DNA of 64,000 nt from the NCBI RefSeq assembly GCF_050750585.1, contig NZ_JBOJLM010000002.1:186001-250000 (forward strand), read 5' to 3'. Shown one piece after another: positions 7,885 through 16,531 of the stretch. The DNA comes from Salinimicrobium sp050750585. GTDB taxonomy: Bacteria > Bacteroidota > Bacteroidia > Flavobacteriales > Flavobacteriaceae. The translations under genes and the position numbers were made by a program. Each line of letters starts with the position of its first letter. Position 1 is the first letter of the stretch. The notes beneath the pieces are model-generated. The model saw only the letters and a list, made by a program, of their open reading frames with translations, was not told the origin of the DNA and did not search any database.

Positions 7885-9105
7885 ATGATCAGTTTAAAGA
7901 AGCACACCAATATTGCCCTGGGATATTTTTTTCTCGTGGGGCTGCTGGGAACATTCCTGCGATTCTTTTTTGTAATCCCTATTCCTGCAAATTTTCGGTA
8001 CGTAGTTCATTCGCATTCCCATATTGCCCTTCTGGGCTGGGTTTATATTGCCCTCACTACAATGATCTATAAAATGTATTTTGCTGAAGCTGGCTTCGGA
8101 AAAATCTATAAAAGAATATTCTGGTTTACGCAGGTCACATTAATAGGAATGATGCTCACCTTTCCGTTTACCGGGTACGCTCTTTTTTCAATCACTTTTT
8201 CTACACTTTTTCTCTTTGCCTCCTATTTTATGGCCTGGTTCATACTGAAGAAGACTCCTTCACAGTATAAAACCACCTATTCCTTTAAGCTTATAAGAGC
8301 TGCACTTTGGTACATGGTTTTCTCCAGCATTGGCCCATGGGCGCTTGGCGGAATTATGGCCACTATGGGTAGCGCGAGCATCTGGTATAAAATGGCGATC
8401 TATTACTACCTGCATTTTCAATACAATGCCTGGTTCATTCTCGCTCTCCTGGGAATTTTCTTTTTCTTTATGGAGCAACAAGACCTGAGGCCTCAAAAAG
8501 GGCATTTTAGAAGCTTCTTTTGGCAGATAAATGTAGCGGTGATCTTGAGTTTTTTCCTCTCAGTGCTTTGGGTAGAACCACCCTGGATCTTTTATGTGCT
8601 GGGTGGTGCCGGAGCGATTTTTCAGATCATGGCTTTTGTTAATTTCTGGAAGATGGTTGAGCCTCGTTGGAAACAGCTTCATTTTTCCCCATTTTTGAAA
8701 CTTTTACTGAAGATAGCAGGCACTGCACTGGCCTTTAAGCTTATTTTGCAGCTGTTTTCAGCTTTGCCGTGGTTCGCGAACCTCGCCTTCAGTTTCCCCG
8801 ATTTCGTAATAGGTTATCTGCATTGGGTTTTTCTGGGAGTGGTGACGGTTTGTCTCTTTGCCTTCCTCGCTCATCACCGGCTTCTAAGCCTTCCGAAGTG
8901 GATTTTTTGGCTGTACTTTTCGGCTTTTTTGGCCACCGAAACGCTTATCTTCTACAAAGGTTTTGTAACCTGGCAGGAAATGTCTCTTTTTGAAAACTAC
9001 TTTCGCTGGCTTGCTTATTGTAGCCTGTTTTTGCCATTTTCTGCAGGGGCGCTGCTTTTAAAAAATACCTTAACAAAAAGTCAATTTTCTGCTAAATATA
9101 AATGA
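7885..9105 (+). CDS. Polytopic membrane protein, heme-copper-oxidase-like, linked to norB
   Basis: 406 residues, about ten to twelve hydrophobic helices, no signal peptide. Two segments recall heme-binding helices of the heme-copper oxidase superfamily or of NnrS: VVHSHSHIALLGWVY (His42, His44, His46) and YYYLHFQYNAWFILALLG. The PEV and HHxxF metal-site motifs of catalytic subunits are not seen, so it is not an oxidase subunit I by itself. Its position right after norB suggests a role in NO reductase assembly, heme supply or NO tolerance. I recognise no settled name; the heme-binding idea rests only on the histidine pattern. Confidence 0.75.
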   Translation: MISLKKHTNIALGYFFLVGLLGTFLRFFFVIPIPANFRYVVHSHSHIALLGWVYIALTTMIYKMYFAEAGFGKIYKRIFWFTQVTLIGMMLTFPFTGYALFSITFSTLFLFASYFMAWFILKKTPSQYKTTYSFKLIRAALWYMVFSSIGPWALGGIMATMGSASIWYKMAIYYYLHFQYNAWFILALLGIFFFFMEQQDLRPQKGHFRSFFWQINVAVILSFFLSVLWVEPPWIFYVLGGAGAIFQIMAFVNFWKMVEPRWKQLHFSPFLKLLLKIAGTALAFKLILQLFSALPWFANLAFSFPDFVIGYLHWVFLGVVTVCLFAFLAHHRLLSLPKWIFWLYFSAFLATETLIFYKGFVTWQEMSLFENYFRWLAYCSLFLPFSAGALLLKNTLTKSQFSAKYK

Positions 9106-9156
9106 TTTAGTAAACTCTTAACTGGGTGTGCCTGTGCTCTTTGCTAAATTGAGGCT

Positions 9157-9378
9157 ATGAAGTTTTTAGCACATTTTTATGTAGTTATAGCTACTATTTT
9201 TCTGATCTTAGTGGCTGCACTTGTATTTTACAATGCTCCCTATAACATTGTTTTCTATACCGTTTTGGTGGGGCAGGCCTGGTGGCTTTTCACCGTTTAC
9301 AAAGTGCTAACAGACAAATATTCTACCAATAAAGATTTTGACGACTGGTACGAAGATCATCCTGTTGGAAAAGAATAA
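9157..9378 (+). CDS. Small two-helix membrane protein, unknown function
   Basis: 73 residues with two hydrophobic spans (about 5-26 and 29-52) and a soluble acidic tail (DFDDWYEDHPVGKE). The sequence has coding character and starts 51 bases after the norB-linked membrane protein, so it may be the last gene of the NO unit. No family recognised. Confidence 0.6.
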   Translation: MKFLAHFYVVIATIFLILVAALVFYNAPYNIVFYTVLVGQAWWLFTVYKVLTDKYSTNKDFDDWYEDHPVGKE

Positions 9379-9422
9379 ATAGCACTAACGAATTTATTTT
9401 GTACGAAAATTCACTGGTCATT

Positions 9423-9485
9423 TTCTGAAAAAATTTTGGCATGAGAAGCATGGAAATTCCATGTCGCATTTTAAATATTTCAGAA
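9423..9485. repeat. Nested palindromes in a convergent intergenic region
   Basis: An outer pair TTCTGAAA/TTTCAGAA (ends at 9423 and 9485) encloses a perfect inner repeat CATGGAA-A-TTCCATG (9449-9463). A copy of the dispersed near-palindrome follows at 9493-9507. The rest of 9379-9618 shows no gene. It could form a transcript-end hairpin for the gene ending at 9378. Confidence 0.5.
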
Positions 9486-9559
9486 GGTCTTTAAAATGCC
9501 ATTTTTGAAAGGTTTTTTCCGCAGAAGAAACTGTGAAATTATTTTTCTCTGTTAGTTCT

Positions 9560-9590
9560 AAAAAGAAAAAAGCAACCCGTTTGAGTTGCT
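9560..9590 (-). terminator. Intrinsic terminator for the SPOR-domain gene
   Basis: On the minus strand AGCAAC (9585-9590) pairs with GTTGCT (9571-9576) around an 8-base loop and is followed by a T-rich TTTTTTCTTTTT tail. It lies 29 bases beyond the stop of the 9619-10005 gene. Confidence 0.75.
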
Positions 9591-9618
9591 ATATGTTTAT
9601 TTTTTTACTGAAGATTAA

Positions 9619-10005
9619 TTATCTCTTTTCCGGTCTAAACCTGAAGGCTGCTGGAAAAGATTTTTTTATTTGCAGCAAGGCCCTGTCGGCTTCCATGCTA
9701 CTCCTGAAGTTTCCTATCCATACTTTGTAGTTTGGAGTCTCAAATACTATGGTAGATGACCACTCGGGGAAGAGTGACCGATATTCTTTGATCACTTTAC
9801 TGGCCTGGTTATTATCTCCCGAAAATAGTTGTATTCTGTAGCGTTCTCCAATAATCCCATCCTGAACCATTTCGGTTTTTTTCTCTAAAAGTGCGGGTAT
9901 GGTTTCATCCTGGTTAATGCGTACCTGTCCTTCCTGAGCCGTTGTGGCTGCTACTGCTCCGATAATTAGTGCGGTAGTGAGTATTATTTTATTTTTTCTG
10001 AACAT
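9619..10005 (-). CDS. Secreted SPOR-domain protein
   Basis: 128 residues. An N-terminal signal peptide (MFRKNKIILTTALIIGAVAA, cleavage probably after TTAQ) is followed by a linker and a C-terminal SPOR domain (about 52-125: YRIQLFSGDNNQASKVIKEY ... VWIGNFRSSMEADRALLQIK). SPOR domains bind septal peptidoglycan stripped of stem peptides, so it is probably a periplasmic cell-wall-associated protein. It is a monocistronic unit read away from the act operon, with a -7 box TACTTTTG on the minus strand at 10028-10035 and a terminator at 9560-9590. The partner enzyme is unknown. Confidence 0.85.
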   Translation of the reverse strand: MFRKNKIILTTALIIGAVAATTAQEGQVRINQDETIPALLEKKTEMVQDGIIGERYRIQLFSGDNNQASKVIKEYRSLFPEWSSTIVFETPNYKVWIGNFRSSMEADRALLQIKKSFPAAFRFRPEKR

Positions 10006-10027
10006 TTCTTACTACTTTTCTGAAATA

Positions 10028-10035
10028 CAAAAGTA
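10028..10035 (-). promoter_or_regulatory. -7 box for the SPOR-domain gene
   Basis: Minus strand reads TACTTTTG, a perfect match to TAnnTTTG, about 22 bases before the ATG. No clear -33 TTG at the usual spacing. Confidence 0.5.
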
Positions 10036-10121
10036 TAACTTTACAGATCAATTCTGCTGTTAACACTTATTTAGAATAGTTATAAATTATTTGGCTATCC
10101 TTTCAAATCGAACTTAAGTAT

Positions 10122-10129
10122 TACTTTTG
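10122..10129 (+). promoter_or_regulatory. -7 box upstream of actA
   Basis: TACTTTTG matches TAnnTTTG. It would give a leader of about 85 bases before the act-cox operon; no clear -33 element at the usual spacing. Confidence 0.45.
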
Positions 10130-10221
10130 TCGGTAAATTTTTAGTGGCTAAAACATGACAATAATCACGTTTTAATTATACTAAAAATCATACCAAATAA
10201 GACGTTAATTCAACTTATAAT

Positions 10222-11601
10222 ATGAAAAAGGTGAAATACCGCCATTCAGCAGCTCGAATAGTATTTTTTAGTGTATCCCTGTTTTTCTCTTTTAATACTC
10301 TCCTTTTAGCTCAGGAAGCACCTCAGGATTCACCGCTCTCTACAGACGAAGCCGATAGGCAGGAAACTGTTCAGGGGCCTCAGGAATCTAATGTGGAGGC
10401 GCCAACCTCGGGTGGGGATGAAGCTGCAGGGAAAGAGCTTTTTAACACGCTTTGTGCTGCCTGTCACAAACTTGATGGTAACTCCATAGGTCCGGCACTT
10501 AGAGGTGTGGGAGATAGAAGAGATACCGAGTGGCTGCATAGCTGGATTAAAAATTCCCAGGCTTTAATTGCATCTGGAGATGAGCAGGCTGTTGAGATCT
10601 TTAATGAGTTCAACCAGGTAGCGATGCCTCCTTTTCCGCAGTTAAGTGATAGTGATATTGATAATATCCTGGCTTATGTAAATGCGCCAAAGGCAGTGCC
10701 GCAGGAGCAACAGGCGGGAACAGCTGCTTCTGGTGATGCCGCACAAGGAGGTGGGGGAGTTTCAACAGATATCCTGCTTGGAATTCTTGCATTCGTGCTT
10801 TTAATGTTGCTTGTGATCCTTTATTTGGTAAATAAAACATTAAGAAGATTTGCTGAGGCTAGTGGGGTTGAGCTTCCTGTAAAGGAAAAAAGGGCGAAAC
10901 CAATCTGGAAAGCTTTTGTTGAAAACCAATTCCTGGTAATAGTGACTGCCGTTATACTTGTTCTTGTTGGGTCGTACTTCGCGTATGGCTGGATGATGCA
11001 GGTGGGTGTTGATAAAGGTTATCAGCCAATTCAGCCAATTCACTTCTCGCACAGAATTCATGCTGGTGATAACCAGATTGAGTGTAAGTTCTGTCATAGT
11101 TCAGCCAGGGTGTCTAAAACATCAGGTATACCTTCATTGAATGTTTGTATGAACTGTCATAAAAATATTAGCGAAGTGGCTGAGGCTACCGCTACTGAAG
11201 AGTACTCTAAAGAATTCTATGATGGTGAAATTGCCAAGTTGTACGATGCCGTGGGCTGGGATGTTTCACAGCAATCTTATACGGGAGAAACCGAGCCAGT
11301 AAAATGGATCAGGATTCATAACCTTCCCGATTTTGCATACTTTAATCACTCACAGCACGTGGAAGTTGGTGGGATAGCCTGTCAAACCTGTCACGGTCCT
11401 GTTGAGGAAATGGAGATTATGTACCAAAACGCACCTCTTACCATGGGATGGTGTATCAACTGTCACCGTGAGACAAACGTACGTACTGCGGGGAATGAAT
11501 ATTACGAGAAAGTTCATGAAGAGCTTTCTAAAAAATATGGGGTAGAGGAATTAACTGTTGCCCAAATGGGTGGAATTGAATGTGCCAAGTGCCATTATTA
11601 A
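10222..11601 (+). CDS. actA: Alternative complex III subunit A: cytochrome c domain fused to pentaheme cytochrome
   Basis: 459 residues. Signal peptide or anchor (about 13-30), then a monoheme cytochrome c domain (LCAACHKLDG, distal Met in AMPPFPQL), a transmembrane helix (about 187-206), a second helix (about 234-256), and a pentaheme domain with CKFCH, CMNCH, CQTCH, CINCH and CAKCH. That makes six CXXCH sites in all. ActA passes electrons from the quinol-oxidising complex III analogue towards the terminal oxidase, in the periplasm. It is the first gene of actABCDEF-coxBA. The extra N-terminal monoheme domain is the notable part; it may act as a tethered electron carrier. Confidence 0.93.
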   Translation: MKKVKYRHSAARIVFFSVSLFFSFNTLLLAQEAPQDSPLSTDEADRQETVQGPQESNVEAPTSGGDEAAGKELFNTLCAACHKLDGNSIGPALRGVGDRRDTEWLHSWIKNSQALIASGDEQAVEIFNEFNQVAMPPFPQLSDSDIDNILAYVNAPKAVPQEQQAGTAASGDAAQGGGGVSTDILLGILAFVLLMLLVILYLVNKTLRRFAEASGVELPVKEKRAKPIWKAFVENQFLVIVTAVILVLVGSYFAYGWMMQVGVDKGYQPIQPIHFSHRIHAGDNQIECKFCHSSARVSKTSGIPSLNVCMNCHKNISEVAEATATEEYSKEFYDGEIAKLYDAVGWDVSQQSYTGETEPVKWIRIHNLPDFAYFNHSQHVEVGGIACQTCHGPVEEMEIMYQNAPLTMGWCINCHRETNVRTAGNEYYEKVHEELSKKYGVEELTVAQMGGIECAKCHY

Positions 11602-11624
11602 TTTAAAAAGTAGAAAGTAAGCAT

Positions 11625-14600
11625 ATGTCATCAAACAAGAAATACTGGAAAAGTGTTGAAGAGCTGAAGGAATCCAGCTCAATTGTTGAGACGCACAGCC
11701 AAAAAGAATTTGTAGAAGAAATACCTACAGATGAATTTTTGGGTAACAAAGAGACTCTCGAAAGTTCAACTACTTCCAGGAGAGACTTTTTGAAGTACGT
11801 TGGTTTTAGTACTGCAGCGGCTTCTCTTGCTGCCTGTGAAGGGCCGGTAATGAAGTCTATTCCTTATGTAGTGCAGCCAGAAAGGATTGTGCCGGGGGTA
11901 GCAAATTACTATGCTACTACTATGGCTGATGGATTTGATTTTTCAAGTGTTCTTGTAAAGACACGTGAAGGTCGTCCTATAAAAATTGAGCAAAATACTA
12001 TGGGAACAACGGGTGCCAATGCCAGGGTGCATGCATCTGTTCTTTCTTTATATGATAACAAAAGGCTTCAAAGGCCAATGGCCAATGGAGAAGTTGTTTC
12101 ATGGGAGCAATTTGACCGGGAAGTAAAAGAGAAGCTGAACAACGTAAATAGGGAGATTGTTTTATTGACCCAAACTTTCGCCAGTCCTTCTACTTCTAAG
12201 CTCATCAGTGAGTTTTCGCAGAAGTATGGGAATGTACGTCACGTTGTTTATGATGCAGTTTCTGAAGATGCTGCATTGGAAGCTTTTCAGGCACGTTATG
12301 GGCGTAGAGCTCTTCCAAGTTATGATTTCGCTAAAGCTGAAGTCATTGTTTCTATTGGGGCCGATTTCCTGGGTGACTGGGCAGGTGGTGGCTATGATGC
12401 TGCTTATGCAAAAGGACGTATTCCGAAGAATGGAAAAATGTCCAGACACGTACAGTTTGAATCTAATTTTACTCTTAGTGGTGCCAATGCCGACAGGAGA
12501 ATAACCTTAACGCTTTCTCAGCAGAAGGCTGCACTCGCTGCTCTTCACGGGTATGTGACAGGAGGTGCTTCTACCAGTAATTTACCTGCGCATATTGATG
12601 ATGCACTTGTTAAAGCTGCAAGACAGCTGCGTAAAGCCGGGAACGGTGCCGTAGTGGTTACAGGAATTCCTGATGTAGATGCACAGGCACTTGCGCTTTC
12701 AATAAACGAAGCTCTTGGTAGTGGGGTAATGAATACCGCAAGCCCAAGAATGCTGCGCCAGGGTAATGCTGCTGCAGTTAAACAGTTAGTAGCCGATATG
12801 CAGGCCGGACAGGTAGGAGCTATTCTTATTGCCGGAGTTAATCCTGCTTATAGCTTACCGTTTGCAGATGAGTTTGCGAAAGGAATGGCTGAAGTTGACC
12901 TTAAGGTTAGCTTCTCAATGAAAAATGATGAGACGGCGCTTCTTTCAGATTATGTTGCTGCCACACCTCACTATCTTGAAAGTTGGGGTGATGTAGAATT
13001 TACAACCCAAAAATTTGGGTTGATGCAGCCAACTATCAGACCTCTTTTTGATACAAGTCAGTTCCAGGATGTGCTCCTAAGATGGACTGATAACAATATT
13101 TCATACGCAGATTATTTAAAACAGACCTGGGAAGGGGCTATGGGCGCCGGTTCCTGGATTGATGCGCTTCACGACGGAGTTTTTGAAGGGACTTCTCCTT
13201 TCGCTACTGAAGTGGGTGCCGATCAAACTGCTACTTCCGTTTCTTTTGATGAGAGTGCAGCTGTTAGAAATCTTTCTGCCGCTCAGGGTAAAGGCCTTGA
13301 ACTAGAACTTTACACATCTGTGGCTTTAGGATCCGGAAACCAGGCTAACAACCCATGGTTGCAGGAATTGCCAGATCCAATTACAAGAGCTTCCTGGGAT
13401 AACTATCTTAAAATTTCAAAAGCTGATGCCGAAGAGCTTGGTCTTGAAAATGAACATGTGTCTAACGGGGCGCTTAATGGAAATTATGTAAACCTTAAGG
13501 TGGGAGATGCTGTACTTGAAAGAGTGCCTGTCTTCATTCAGCCGGGTCAGGCCAAAGGAGTTGTTTCTTTAGCGTTGGGTTATGGTAAAAAAGAAGGTGT
13601 CCAGAAGGAAATGCAGGTTGGGGTGAATGCTTATCCTCTTTACCAGGATTTTAACGCTCACCAAAAAGTTGTTATAGAAAAAGCTGCAGGAGTGCATGAA
13701 TTTGCGTGTTTGCAGTTGCATACTACTCTTATGGGTAGGAATGATATTATAAAAGAAACTACGCTCGAGATCTTTAATACTAAAGATTCTCACGTGTGGA
13801 ATAACATGCCCGAAGTTTCTCTTAACCACGTAGAGACACCTGTTACATCACCAGATGTTGACCTTTGGGATGGTTTTGACCGCTCTGTAGGTCATCACTT
13901 TAAAATGTCTATAGATCTTAATGCCTGTACAGGTTGTGGGGCATGTGTGATTGCATGTCACGCCGAGAATAACGTTCCTGTTGTGGGTAAAGAAGAGGTG
14001 AGAAAGTACCGTGATATGCACTGGTTGCGTATTGACCGTTACTATTCTTCTGAAGAAACATTTGAGCAGGATATTGAGAAGAAGGAGAATATGAGTGGTT
14101 TGGGTGATTCCCTGTCTCAGTTTGGAGAAATGGAAATTGCTTCAGATAATCCACAGGTTGTTTTCCAGCCAATGTTATGTCAGCATTGTAACCATGCTCC
14201 CTGTGAAACTGTTTGTCCTGTTGCTGCTACTATGCACGGGCGCCAGGGGCAAAACCAAATGATCTACAATAGATGTGTGGGCACACGTTACTGTGCTAAC
14301 AACTGTCCGTATAAAGTGAGAAGGTTCAACTGGTTCCTTTACAACAAGAATGATGAGTTTGATTACAACATGAACAACGATCTTGGTCGTATGGTGTTGA
14401 ACCCAGACGTTACAGTACGTTCCAGAGGTGTTATGGAGAAATGTTCTTTCTGTATTCAGCGTACTCAAAAGACTATTCTTGATGCCAAGCGTGAAGGTAG
14501 GGCAATAGAGGATGGAGAATTCCAGACAGCCTGTTCTTCAGCTTGTGATAAAGGAGCTATTGTTTTTGGAGATGTGAATGACGAATCCAGCAAGATAGCA

Positions 14601-14702
14601 GCATTGAGTGAAGATGACCGTATGTATCACGCACTGGAATATGTAGGGACTAAACCTAATGTAATGTACCAGACAAAGGTTCGCAATACATCTGAAGCAT
14701 AA
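11625..14702 (+). CDS. actB: Alternative complex III subunit B: Fe-S protein with molybdopterin-oxidoreductase-like domain
   Basis: 1025 residues. Twin-arginine signal SRRDFLKYVGF (Arg52-Arg53) followed by a lipobox-like SLAAC (Cys71), so it is probably exported folded and lipid-anchored. The first two thirds resemble the bis-MGD oxidoreductase fold, which in ActB proteins lacks the cofactor. The C-terminal third is ferredoxin-like, with four cysteine groups: CTGCGACVIAC, CQHCNHAPCETVCP, CVGTRYCANNCP, and CSFC with CSSAC. This gives the electron wire between quinol and the ActA hemes. The 1025-residue length and the complete cysteine sets suggest an intact subunit. It starts 24 bases after actA. 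Confidence 0.95.
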   Translation: MSSNKKYWKSVEELKESSSIVETHSQKEFVEEIPTDEFLGNKETLESSTTSRRDFLKYVGFSTAAASLAACEGPVMKSIPYVVQPERIVPGVANYYATTMADGFDFSSVLVKTREGRPIKIEQNTMGTTGANARVHASVLSLYDNKRLQRPMANGEVVSWEQFDREVKEKLNNVNREIVLLTQTFASPSTSKLISEFSQKYGNVRHVVYDAVSEDAALEAFQARYGRRALPSYDFAKAEVIVSIGADFLGDWAGGGYDAAYAKGRIPKNGKMSRHVQFESNFTLSGANADRRITLTLSQQKAALAALHGYVTGGASTSNLPAHIDDALVKAARQLRKAGNGAVVVTGIPDVDAQALALSINEALGSGVMNTASPRMLRQGNAAAVKQLVADMQAGQVGAILIAGVNPAYSLPFADEFAKGMAEVDLKVSFSMKNDETALLSDYVAATPHYLESWGDVEFTTQKFGLMQPTIRPLFDTSQFQDVLLRWTDNNISYADYLKQTWEGAMGAGSWIDALHDGVFEGTSPFATEVGADQTATSVSFDESAAVRNLSAAQGKGLELELYTSVALGSGNQANNPWLQELPDPITRASWDNYLKISKADAEELGLENEHVSNGALNGNYVNLKVGDAVLERVPVFIQPGQAKGVVSLALGYGKKEGVQKEMQVGVNAYPLYQDFNAHQKVVIEKAAGVHEFACLQLHTTLMGRNDIIKETTLEIFNTKDSHVWNNMPEVSLNHVETPVTSPDVDLWDGFDRSVGHHFKMSIDLNACTGCGACVIACHAENNVPVVGKEEVRKYRDMHWLRIDRYYSSEETFEQDIEKKENMSGLGDSLSQFGEMEIASDNPQVVFQPMLCQHCNHAPCETVCPVAATMHGRQGQNQMIYNRCVGTRYCANNCPYKVRRFNWFLYNKNDEFDYNMNNDLGRMVLNPDVTVRSRGVMEKCSFCIQRTQKTILDAKREGRAIEDGEFQTACSSACDKGAIVFGDVNDESSKIAALSEDDRMYHALEYVGTKPNVMYQTKVRNTSEA

Positions 14703-14735
14703 ATAAACAGTTAAAGAATTAATTATAAAAAGCAT

Positions 14736-16529
14736 ATGTCTCATTACGAAGCACCTATTCGAAAGCCTTTAGTACTTGGCGATAAGACCTATCATGATGT
14801 AACGGTCGATGTTGCTGCGCCTGTTGAAGGACGAGCTAACAAATCATGGTGGATAGTTTTCTCTATTGCACTTGTCGCTTTTCTATGGGGATTAGGTTGT
14901 ATTATCTATACCGTTTCTACAGGAATTGGAACCTGGGGATTAAACAGGACCGTTGGTTGGGCCTGGGATATCACTAACTTTGTATGGTGGGTAGGTATTG
15001 GTCACGCCGGTACACTAATTTCAGCGGTTCTATTACTTTTCCGTCAAAAATGGAGAATGGCAATTAACCGTTCTGCCGAAGCTATGACCATCTTTTCTGT
15101 GGTGCAGGCAGGGTTGTTTCCTATCATTCACATGGGTCGTCCATGGCTTGCATACTGGGTGCTTCCTATTCCAAACCAGTTTGGTTCTCTATGGGTGAAC
15201 TTTAACTCACCGCTACTTTGGGACGTTTTTGCAATCTCTACCTATCTTTCTGTATCCCTCGTTTTCTGGTGGACAGGATTGCTTCCAGATTTTGCAATGA
15301 TTAGAGACAGAGCTGTAAAACCATTTCAGAAACATATCTACGGAATTTTAAGTTTTGGATGGAGTGGTCGTGCAAAAGACTGGCAGCGTTTTGAAGAAGT
15401 GTCACTTGTTTTGGCAGGTTTGGCTACCCCTCTTGTACTTTCGGTGCATACCATCGTATCTTTTGACTTTGCTACATCGGTAATTCCGGGATGGCATACC
15501 ACTATTTTCCCGCCTTACTTTGTTGCGGGAGCAATCTTTTCAGGTTTTGCGATGGTGAACACCTTGCTTATCATTATGAGAAAGGTTTCAAATCTTGAAG
15601 ATTATATTACCATTCAGCACATAGAGCTTATGAACATCGTGATCATGATCACAGGTTCTATTGTAGGTGTTGCCTATATCACAGAATTATTTATGGCCTG
15701 GTACTCGGGTGTGGAATACGAACAGTACGCTTTCCTTAACAGGGCTACAGGACCTTACTGGTGGGCTTACTGGTCTATGATGACCTGTAATGTGTTCTCG
15801 CCACAGTTCATGTGGTTCAAAAAATTACGTACCAGCATCATGTTCTCTTTCTTTATCTCCATTGTTGTAAACATCGGGATGTGGTTTGAACGATTTGTAA
15901 TTATTGTGACTTCATTGCACAGAGATTACCTGCCTTCTTCCTGGACCATGTTTTCCCCAACTTTTGTAGATATAGGGATCTTTATTGGAACTATTGGATT
16001 CTTCTTTGTGTTGTTCCTGCTTTATGCCAGAACATTCCCTGTAATTGCACAGGCAGAGGTGAAGACAATTCTTAAAGCTTCGGGTGACCGTTATAAGAAG
16101 CTAAGAGCCGAACATGGAGATCATGTTGATCACGTAAACCCAAACCCTGTAGGAAAAGAGCCTGCTGTTAATAAGGCTGAAGGTTGGATAAAGAGAGGAG
16201 AATTTGAGGCAAAGCGGGAGCATGAACCAACTACCCATACTGAAGGACTAACAAATTCTGAAATCGATCGGGATAAAATTGATGAAATGTTACACAGAAT
16301 TGGCATTTTTGACCCCGGAACAGAATCTGCCGATGATCTTCAAAAGCTTAACGGTGTAGGTCCGGTTATGGAACAGCGCTTACATCAGGTAGGGATATAT
16401 ACTTATGCGCAGGTTAGTAATCTTTCCTTTGAAGATTATACCTTACTTGACAGGGTAATAGAGAATTTCCCTACTGCCGATAACAGAGGGGACTGGAACC
16501 AACAGGCAAACGAACTAAAAAGTAAATAA
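14736..16529 (+). CDS. actC: Alternative complex III subunit C (NrfD/PsrC-like) with C-terminal helix-hairpin-helix
   Basis: 597 residues. Residues about 35-430 form the multi-helix NrfD-type quinol-binding membrane subunit (for example WWVGIGHAGTLISAVLLLFR and WHTTIFPPYFVAGAIFSGFA). After a charged linker, residues about 535-590 read as a helix-hairpin-helix domain (LQKLNGVGPVMEQRLHQVGI then TYAQVSNL), the type found in small DNA-binding or docking modules. This tail makes the protein roughly 130 residues longer than a plain NrfD-like subunit. The tail is in frame with no sign of a frameshift. It sits in the act operon between actB and actD. Confidence 0.93.
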   Translation: MSHYEAPIRKPLVLGDKTYHDVTVDVAAPVEGRANKSWWIVFSIALVAFLWGLGCIIYTVSTGIGTWGLNRTVGWAWDITNFVWWVGIGHAGTLISAVLLLFRQKWRMAINRSAEAMTIFSVVQAGLFPIIHMGRPWLAYWVLPIPNQFGSLWVNFNSPLLWDVFAISTYLSVSLVFWWTGLLPDFAMIRDRAVKPFQKHIYGILSFGWSGRAKDWQRFEEVSLVLAGLATPLVLSVHTIVSFDFATSVIPGWHTTIFPPYFVAGAIFSGFAMVNTLLIIMRKVSNLEDYITIQHIELMNIVIMITGSIVGVAYITELFMAWYSGVEYEQYAFLNRATGPYWWAYWSMMTCNVFSPQFMWFKKLRTSIMFSFFISIVVNIGMWFERFVIIVTSLHRDYLPSSWTMFSPTFVDIGIFIGTIGFFFVLFLLYARTFPVIAQAEVKTILKASGDRYKKLRAEHGDHVDHVNPNPVGKEPAVNKAEGWIKRGEFEAKREHEPTTHTEGLTNSEIDRDKIDEMLHRIGIFDPGTESADDLQKLNGVGPVMEQRLHQVGIYTYAQVSNLSFEDYTLLDRVIENFPTADNRGDWNQQANELKSK

Positions 16530-16531
16530 GA

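Noticed and set aside
9533..9730. 65-codon plus-strand frame
   Set aside because: It overlaps the terminator and the 3' end of the SPOR-domain gene on the other strand.
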